DNA of 64,000 bases from Lysobacter prati (GTDB lineage: Bacteria; Pseudomonadota; Gammaproteobacteria; Xanthomonadales; Xanthomonadaceae): contig NZ_VLNV01000008.1 in the NCBI RefSeq assembly GCF_009765215.1, forward strand, positions 62,001-126,000, read 5' to 3'. The notes beneath the pieces were generated by a model. It was not told where the DNA came from and made no database searches. It saw only the letters and a list, made by a program, of their open reading frames with translations. This document shows positions 59,042 through 64,000 of this stretch, piece after piece. How positions within the stretch are numbered: the first letter of the stretch is position 1; each line of letters starts with the position of its first letter. The position numbers and the translations under genes are program-made.

Positions 59042-59563
59042 ATGACTGCACAACGCGACCTCATCCCCCTGAATCTTTGCGTGCTGACCGTCTCGGACAC
59101 GCGCACCCTGGCCGAAGACAGCTCCGGCGACTACCTCGTCCAATCGCTGACCGCCGACGGCCATCGCCTCGCCGACCGCCAACTGCTGCCCGACGACCGC
59201 TACCGCCTGCGCGCCATCGTCTCGCAATGGATCGCCGACGAAGGCGTCGACGGCATCCTCGTCACCGGCGGCACCGGCTTCACCGGACGCGACTCCACGC
59301 CCGAAGCCCTGCTGCCACTGCTCGACAAACAGATGCCCGGCTTCGGCGAACTGTTCCGCGCGATCAGCTACGAAGAAATCGGCACGTCCACCGTGCAATC
59401 GCGCGCCTTCGCAGGCCTGGCCAACGGCACGTTCGTGTTCGCCCTGCCCGGCTCGACCTCGGCCTGCCGCACCGCCTGGGAAAAGATCATCCGCAACCAG
59501 CTCGACGCCCGCACGACGCCATGCAACCTGGCCACGCTGCGACCGCGCCTCAGGGAACGCTGA
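59042..59563 (+). CDS. moaB: Molybdenum cofactor biosynthesis protein MoaB
   Basis: MoaB/Mog-fold protein of 173 aa for molybdopterin adenylylation or an equivalent step. It has [39 protein letters not shown] (the GGTG loop), AISYEEIG and [16 protein letters not shown]. No other moa/moe gene is in the window. It is followed after 42 bp by the XRE and ppk2 genes on the same strand. Confidence 0.93.
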   Translation: MTAQRDLIPLNLCVLTVSDTRTLAEDSSGDYLVQSLTADGHRLADRQLLPDDRYRLRAIVSQWIADEGVDGILVTGGTGFTGRDSTPEALLPLLDKQMPGFGELFRAISYEEIGTSTVQSRAFAGLANGTFVFALPGSTSACRTAWEKIIRNQLDARTTPCNLATLRPRLRER

Positions 59564-59605
59564 CCCGCACACCCGCGCAACAGGTTCAACCACCGGAGCC
59601 AGACC

Positions 59606-59956
59606 ATGCCGTTGGACACCACCCTGCAACTGCTCGCCAGAGCCCGCGGCCTGAGCGCGGCCGACATCGCCACCGCCATTCCCCGCGCCGGCGTTGCCAC
59701 CGTCAGCGCCTGGTTGCGCGGCGACAAGATGCCCGGCAAGGAACAGCTCGACGCACTGGCGCGCGCCTTCGGCGTACCGGCCGGCGCATTGCTCGCAGAA
59801 CTGGCCAGCACGCTCGACCCGGCACGCACCCAGGGCGAACACGACCTGCTCGGCGCCTATCGCGCCCTCACCACCCGCCAGCAAGGCGCACTGCTCGAAG
59901 TCGCACGCAGCATGGCCGGCACCCAGAGCGCCAAGCCGCGCCGCAGGAGCAAGTGA
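59606..59956 (+). CDS. XRE-family helix-turn-helix protein
   Basis: 116-aa protein with an N-terminal HTH (about 5-58: LARARGLSAADIATAIPRAG, VSAWLRGDKMPGKEQLDALA). A helical segment follows, then a basic tail (KPRRRSK). It looks like a small DNA-binding regulator. Its stop overlaps the ppk2 start (TGATG), implying coupled translation, so it may sense or control the polyphosphate kinase. Target unknown. Confidence 0.8.
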   Translation: MPLDTTLQLLARARGLSAADIATAIPRAGVATVSAWLRGDKMPGKEQLDALARAFGVPAGALLAELASTLDPARTQGEHDLLGAYRALTTRQQGALLEVARSMAGTQSAKPRRRSK

Positions 59957-60732
59957 TGGGCGATCTCAAGCGCAAGGACTACGAAGCCCAGCTGGAACCA
60001 CTGCAGGTGGAACTGGCCAACATGGCACGCTGGCTCAAGCACAACGGAAGGCGCCTGGTCGTGCTGTTCGAAGGCCGCGACACCGCCGGCAAGGGCGGCG
60101 CGATCAGCGCGATCGCCGAGCACCTCAACCCGCGCCAGTGCCAGGTCGTCGCGCTGCCCAAGCCAAGCGAACGCGAAAGCGCGCAGTGGTACTTCCAGCG
60201 CTATGTGCCCTATCTTCCCGCGGCCGGCGAGATCGCCCTGTTCGACCGCAGCTGGTACAACCGCGCGGGCGTCGAACAGGTCATGGGCTTCGCCAAGGAT
60301 GCCCAGGTCAAAGCGTTCCTGCGCCAGACCCCGACCTTCGAGAAGCTCCTCGTCGACGACGGCATCCTGTTGTTCAAGTACTGGCTGTGCTGCGACCAGG
60401 ACGAGCAGGAACAACGCTTCCTCGAACGACTCGACGACCCGCTCAAGCGCTGGAAGCTGTCGCCGATCGATTTCGAGGCGCGCAAGCACTACGACGACTA
60501 CACCCGTGCGCGCGAGGCCATGCTCAAGGCCACCCATTCCCGCCATGCGCCGTGGACGCTGGTCGACTTCAATGACCAGAAGCGCGGGCGCCTGACCTTG
60601 ATCCGCGACCTGCTCGACCGCCTGCCGGACACGCATGTCGGCGAGGAGTCGATCGTGTTCGAGCCGCTGGGCGGCAAGCCGAAGAAAGAGCGCTACGGCG
60701 TCATCAAGCCGATCCGGAACGTCAAGCGCTAG
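59956..60732 (+). CDS. ppk2: Polyphosphate kinase 2
   Basis: PPK2-family kinase that moves phosphate between polyphosphate and nucleotides. The 258-aa single-domain length points to class I (NDP to NTP). It has Walker A LFEGRDTAGKGGAI, Walker B and lid ALFDRSWYNRAGVEQVMGF, and WKLSPIDFEARKHYDDYTRA. AGGAGC lies 5 nt before the ATG inside the XRE gene. It converges with acyP 18 bp away. Confidence 0.95.
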   Translation: MGDLKRKDYEAQLEPLQVELANMARWLKHNGRRLVVLFEGRDTAGKGGAISAIAEHLNPRQCQVVALPKPSERESAQWYFQRYVPYLPAAGEIALFDRSWYNRAGVEQVMGFAKDAQVKAFLRQTPTFEKLLVDDGILLFKYWLCCDQDEQEQRFLERLDDPLKRWKLSPIDFEARKHYDDYTRAREAMLKATHSRHAPWTLVDFNDQKRGRLTLIRDLLDRLPDTHVGEESIVFEPLGGKPKKERYGVIKPIRNVKR

Positions 60733-60750
60733 CGCCCGAGTTGCCAGACT

Positions 60751-61020
60751 TCAGGTGACGGAAAAGCCCTCGCCCGCTTCCTCGTCGAGCGCCGACAAAC
60801 GCTCGAGATCTTCGACCTGCGCCAGCGCGGGCCCCTGCCGCAGCCAGGCGGCCAGGCGATCGAGGGCCACGTCGTTGCCGGCGGCGAGCACTTCCACGCG
60901 ACCGTCAGGCAAGTTGCGGGCGAAACCGCGCAAGCCCAGCGCCAGCGCCTGATCGCGGGCAGAGGCGCGGAAGAACACGCCCTGCACGCGACCGCTGACG
61001 ATGAAGCGCGCGGCGCTCAT
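60751..61020 (-). CDS. acyP: Acylphosphatase
   Basis: Hydrolyses acyl phosphates. The 89-aa product has FIVSGRVQGVFFRAS with catalytic Arg18 and GFARNLPDGRVEV with Asn36, at the normal 18-residue spacing. Its ATG overlaps the stop of the TlpA-like gene (ATGA), so translation is coupled. Confidence 0.95.
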   Translation of the reverse strand: MSAARFIVSGRVQGVFFRASARDQALALGLRGFARNLPDGRVEVLAAGNDVALDRLAAWLRQGPALAQVEDLERLSALDEEAGEGFSVT

Positions 61021-61667
61021 GACTTCTTCACGGTGTCCGCGGGCTGCGCCTGCGGACCACCGGCCTTGGCGATGGCCGCTTCGATGTCATGCGCAGTGAC
61101 CGGGCCGAGGAACTTGTCGGCGACCTTGCCGTCGGGGCCGATCAGGAACGTCATCGGCAACCCGCGCGGGGTCTCGAAGGCCGCCGGCGGGTCGAAGGTG
61201 TCGACGATCGCGATCGGATACGACACCGGGTGCTTGATCAGGAAGGCGCGCATGTCGGCCGGATCGATCTCCTCGTAGGCCAGGCCCAGCACCTCGATGT
61301 GCTCGCGCATCGCGTCGAGCGCGGACAGCTCCGGCATTTCCTTCAGGCACGGCTTGCACCAGGTCGCCCAGAAGTTGACCACGACCCATTTGCCGCGATG
61401 TGCGGAAAGGTCGAAGGCCTTGCCGTCGACGGTGGCGATCTTCAGCTCGGGCGTGTCGGAAGGCGTCGCCGGCTTGGCCGGCTCTGCCGGTGCTGCCGGA
61501 GCAGCGGGAGCCGCCTCGGGCTTCGCCGGTGCCTGTGTTTCCGGTGCCGGCGCGGGCTTCTGGCAGCCGGCCAGCAGCAGCGCGGCCAGGGCCGTCGCCA
61601 CGCATGCCCTTGCATTGGATGCCCCTGCAAAACTGGAGACGCGGTTGGAAAGCAGGCGGCTCGACAT
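61017..61667 (-). CDS. TlpA-like thiol-disulfide lipoprotein
   Basis: 216-aa thioredoxin-fold protein on the periplasmic side. The lipobox is LLAGC with Cys35. A long Ala/Pro/Glu-rich linker (about 38-75) follows, then the thioredoxin domain with NFWATWCKPCLKEMPEL (active-site CKPC) and the cis-Pro in RGLPMTFLIGPDG. It is probably a reductase of the TlpA/ResA group. The ATG at 61667 with AGAGGT upstream is chosen; the longer frame overlaps the YihY gene. It lies 4 bp after that gene. Confidence 0.9.
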   Translation of the reverse strand: MSSRLLSNRVSSFAGASNARACVATALAALLLAGCQKPAPAPETQAPAKPEAAPAAPAAPAEPAKPATPSDTPELKIATVDGKAFDLSAHRGKWVVVNFWATWCKPCLKEMPELSALDAMREHIEVLGLAYEEIDPADMRAFLIKHPVSYPIAIVDTFDPPAAFETPRGLPMTFLIGPDGKVADKFLGPVTAHDIEAAIAKAGGPQAQPADTVKKS

Positions 61668-61671
61668 CGGA

Positions 61672-62937
61672 CTAGACCTCTTCGGAATGAATGGTGGACG
61701 CGCGGCGCTTGAGCAGCTCGCGCAACGGGATGCGCAGCTCATCGAGCACCGATATGGCGGAACGACCCAGCGCGTCATCGCGGCATGGCAACACCGCCTC
61801 GGCGATCGGGATGCGCAGGTTGCAGGCTTCGTACAGCTCGGCCAGCGTCAGCTCGTCGAGGTCGCGGGTCAGCAGCCATTCGCCGTTTTCGGCGCGGCGC
61901 ACCACGTTGATCTCGTCGAGCTGGGCGAGCATCTGCTGCACCAGCGCGTCGGTCAGCATCGGCTCGAGCTGTTCGATGTCGTCGATGTGGAGACCATTGC
62001 CCTTCCGGCGCGCCTCGTTGAAGCGTCCGAGCAGCCGCAGCAGGCCATAGATTTCGTGCCCCAGCGGCAGGCGCATGCTCGCCGGCTGGTAGCGGAACGC
62101 CGACATCGACGAAGCCAGCGACGCGCCGAGCAGGATCGCGACCCAGCTCATGTAGATCCACAGCAGGAAGATCGGCACGAAGGCGAGCGTGCCGTAGATC
62201 TTCGAATACGAACCGAAGTTGCCCAGGTACAGGCCGATGCCCCACTTCACGAACTCGAAGCCCAACGTCGCCAGCATCGCGCCGGCAATGGCGTGGCGCC
62301 ACTGGATCGTGCGATGCGGCACCACGCGGTAGATCGCGGCGATGGTCAGCAGCTCGATGGCGATCGGCGCCAGCCGCAGCATCAGCTTCTGCAGCATGTG
62401 CCCGGCCTCGGTCTCGAAGACCGACATGGCGAAGAAGCGCGCCGAGATCGCCAGGCTCGCCGCGGCCATCAACGCGCCCAGGGTCAGCACGGTCCAGTAG
62501 ACCAGGAAGCGCCCCACCTTCGGTCGCCCGGTCTTGACCCGCCAGATCCGGTTGAACGAGGCTTCCACGCCGTTGAGGGTGATCAGCAGCGACACCACCA
62601 GGGCGATCACGCCGGCGGCGGTGAGCTGTCCGGCGTTGGCCGAGAACTGCTTGAGGTAGGCCTCGACCGAACGTGCCGCGCTCGGCACGAAGTTGGAGAA
62701 GATGTAGTCGCTGAGGCGGTCGCTCCATTCGCCGAAGACGGGGAATGCCGACAGCACGCCGAACACCACCATCGACAGCGGCACCAGCGCGAACACGGTC
62801 GTGTACGACAGCGCGCCGGCGGCCTGGAACAGGTTGTCGTCGAGGAAGCGCTTGGCGAGGAATCGGAAGAAGGTGCCCGCACGTGCGCGGTCACGCGCGC
62901 GTTCGCTCCAGCGGTTCAAGGTGTTCAGTGGCTCCAT
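61672..62937 (-). CDS. YihY/UPF0761 family inner-membrane protein
   Basis: 421-aa protein with six membrane segments in the first ~290 residues (AAGALSYTTVFALVPLSMVV opens the domain; FAFVP-like GTLAFVPIFLLWIYMSWVAI near the end). A cytoplasmic domain of about 130 residues follows. The family was once misnamed ribonuclease BN; it is a membrane protein of uncertain function. It is the first gene of yihY-tlpA-acyP. Confidence 0.9.
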   Translation of the reverse strand: MEPLNTLNRWSERARDRARAGTFFRFLAKRFLDDNLFQAAGALSYTTVFALVPLSMVVFGVLSAFPVFGEWSDRLSDYIFSNFVPSAARSVEAYLKQFSANAGQLTAAGVIALVVSLLITLNGVEASFNRIWRVKTGRPKVGRFLVYWTVLTLGALMAAASLAISARFFAMSVFETEAGHMLQKLMLRLAPIAIELLTIAAIYRVVPHRTIQWRHAIAGAMLATLGFEFVKWGIGLYLGNFGSYSKIYGTLAFVPIFLLWIYMSWVAILLGASLASSMSAFRYQPASMRLPLGHEIYGLLRLLGRFNEARRKGNGLHIDDIEQLEPMLTDALVQQMLAQLDEINVVRRAENGEWLLTRDLDELTLAELYEACNLRIPIAEAVLPCRDDALGRSAISVLDELRIPLRELLKRRASTIHSEEV

Positions 62938-63070
62938 CGGGCGGAGGGTAACCGATGCGCGGGGAGCGCGGGGTCACGGGCGGCCCGCTATGGGAGCCTC
63001 TGCCACCGTAGTGTGCGCACTTCCACTATCCTTCCCGCCTGACGGGATGCCCGCCTCACGAAGCAATGCG

Positions 63071-63664
63071 ATGACCGAGATTCTGGTGCTCTATTACAGC
63101 CGCGGCGGTTCAGTGGCGCGCCTAGCGCGGCATATCGCGCGCGGCATCGGCGAGGTCGAGGGCATCAGCGCGCGCATACGCACCGTGCCGCCGGTGGCCG
63201 CAGTGACGCAGACCGCGGCACCGCCGGTGCCCGAGGATGGCGCGCCGTACGTCGAGGCCCGCGACCTGGTCGAATGCGCAGGCATCGCGCTGGGCAGCCC
63301 GACCCGCTTCGGCAACATGGCCGCCCCGGTCAAGCATTGGTTCGACGGCCTCGGCGCCGAATGGGCCAGCGGCACGCTGGTCGACAAGCCTGCGGCGGTG
63401 TTCACCTCCACCGCCACCATGCACGGTGGCCAGGAATCGACCCTGCTGACGATGATGGTCCCGCTGCTGCACCACGGCTGCGTGCTGATGGGCATCCCCT
63501 ACACCGAGCCGGCACTGACCAGCACCCGCAGCGGCGGCACGCCGTACGGCGCCAGCCACGTCGCCGGCACTGGCGATGATCCGCAGCCCAGCGACGAGGA
63601 AGCGCAGCTAGCGCGTGCCCTCGGCCGGCGCCTGGCGACGCTGGTCGCGAAGGTGGTGGCATGA
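63071..63664 (+). CDS. wrbA: NAD(P)H:quinone oxidoreductase WrbA type
   Basis: FMN-binding flavodoxin-fold quinone reductase, 197 aa. It has VLYYSRGGSVARLARHIA (phosphate loop), GSPTRFGNMAAPVKHW and TSTATMHGGQESTLLTMM, the WrbA hallmarks. It starts at 63071 (MTEILVLYY); an open frame upstream overlaps the YihY gene. The stop overlaps the next gene (ATGA). Confidence 0.94.
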   Translation: MTEILVLYYSRGGSVARLARHIARGIGEVEGISARIRTVPPVAAVTQTAAPPVPEDGAPYVEARDLVECAGIALGSPTRFGNMAAPVKHWFDGLGAEWASGTLVDKPAAVFTSTATMHGGQESTLLTMMVPLLHHGCVLMGIPYTEPALTSTRSGGTPYGASHVAGTGDDPQPSDEEAQLARALGRRLATLVAKVVA

Positions 63665-63990
63665 ACGCCCGGCAGGTGCTGGTTGCCGCGCTGCTGGCAC
63701 TGGCGGCGTTGTTCGTGGCCTGGTTTGCGCCACAGCCCTCGGCGCGAGTCGCCCTGGCCGTATTCGCGCTGCCGCCGGTGCTGCTGGCGGCGCTGGCACT
63801 GCGTGGCAGCCGCAAGGCCGCCTTCTGGGCCGGTGTGTTCGCGCTGGGCTGGTTCAGCCACGGCGTGATGGTGGCGTACTCGCGCCCGGGCGAACGCGGC
63901 TACGCCATCGCCGAGATCGTGCTGGCGCTGGTGATCATCCTGGCCGGCAACCTGCCCGGTCTGCGGGCGCGGTTCGCGCGCAAGCGCTGA
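63661..63990 (+). CDS. DUF2069-family membrane protein
   Basis: 109-aa protein with four hydrophobic segments (about 7-22, 29-46, 52-70 and 82-98) and the FWAGVFALGWFSHGVMVAYS stretch typical of DUF2069. It is translationally coupled to wrbA by a 4-nt overlap, a common pairing in gammaproteobacteria. Function unknown. Confidence 0.85.
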   Translation: MNARQVLVAALLALAALFVAWFAPQPSARVALAVFALPPVLLAALALRGSRKAAFWAGVFALGWFSHGVMVAYSRPGERGYAIAEIVLALVIILAGNLPGLRARFARKR

Positions 63991-63993
63991 TCG

Positions 63994-63999
63994 TATAAT
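63994..63999 (+). promoter_or_regulatory. Possible promoter at the window end
   Basis: TATAAT right after the DUF2069 stop, at the last bases. The -35 region inside the gene is weak, and the driven gene would lie outside the window. Confidence 0.3.
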
Positions 64000-64000
64000 C

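Noticed and set aside
56542-59106. 854-aa minus-strand frame opposite the GNAT and OGT genes
   Set aside because: Antisense shadow: it spans two well-supported genes and the 153-nt repeat, with no recognisable domain.

Overview
The window is a chromosomal core segment from a high-GC gammaproteobacterium of the Lysobacteraceae (Xanthomonadaceae). I infer a Lysobacter-like genome from gene order and protein features: hemA and prfA diverge from TPR-lolB-ispE-tRNA(Gln)-prs-rplY-pth-ychF. These are followed by tRNA(Tyr)-tRNA(Gly)-tRNA(Thr)-tuf-tRNA(Trp)-secE-nusG, then rplKAJL-rpoBC, str, S10, spc and alpha. The flanks carry a class II DAHP synthase, a Xanthomonas-type OGT homologue and class I PPK2. 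No strain or species can be named from the sequence alone.

Layout. 1-6.6 kb, minus strand: propionate genes prpB and prpE, mdh, an aspartate-type aminotransferase and a cyclophilin. 6.7-10.9 kb, plus strand: typA, a DUF2127 membrane protein and a lipoprotein amidase. 10.9-13.0 kb, minus strand: class II DAHP synthase and dsbB. 13.1-27.1 kb, minus strand: alpha, spc and S10 operons from rplQ back to rpsJ. 27.6-32.1 kb: str operon (rpsL-rpsG-fusA-tuf). 32.4-43.7 kb: rpoC, rpoB, rplL, rplJ, rplA, rplK. 43.9-46.9 kb: nusG, secE, four tRNAs and a second tuf. 47-54 kb: ychF, pth, rplY, prs, tRNA(Gln), ispE, lolB and a TPR protein. 54-60.7 kb, plus strand: hemA, prfA, a GNAT acetyltransferase, an OGT homologue, moaB, an XRE regulator and ppk2. 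60.7-62.9 kb, minus strand: acyP, a TlpA-like lipoprotein and a YihY membrane protein. 63.0-64.0 kb, plus strand: wrbA and a DUF2069 protein.

Almost all of the window is the gene-expression machinery: RNA polymerase subunits, most ribosomal proteins, elongation factors, tRNAs and the Sec core. It appears to be transcribed as a chain of operons separated by structured leaders. The protein content is conventional and I see no prophage, insertion sequence, CRISPR array, toxin-antitoxin, secretion or defence system.

The unexplained signals are in the non-coding DNA. (1) The str and S10 operons have matching promoter cores, a hairpin at the same place, a near-identical ~33-nt leader motif and then an intrinsic-terminator-like hairpin before the first gene, which suggests a shared attenuation control. 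(2) A 153-nt dispersed element occurs twice, aligns without gaps and shows compensatory base changes in its nested stems. (3) A second composite repeat of paired inverted units sits at operon ends. (4) Several spacers inside the ribosomal operons are unusually long and filled with perfect hairpins.
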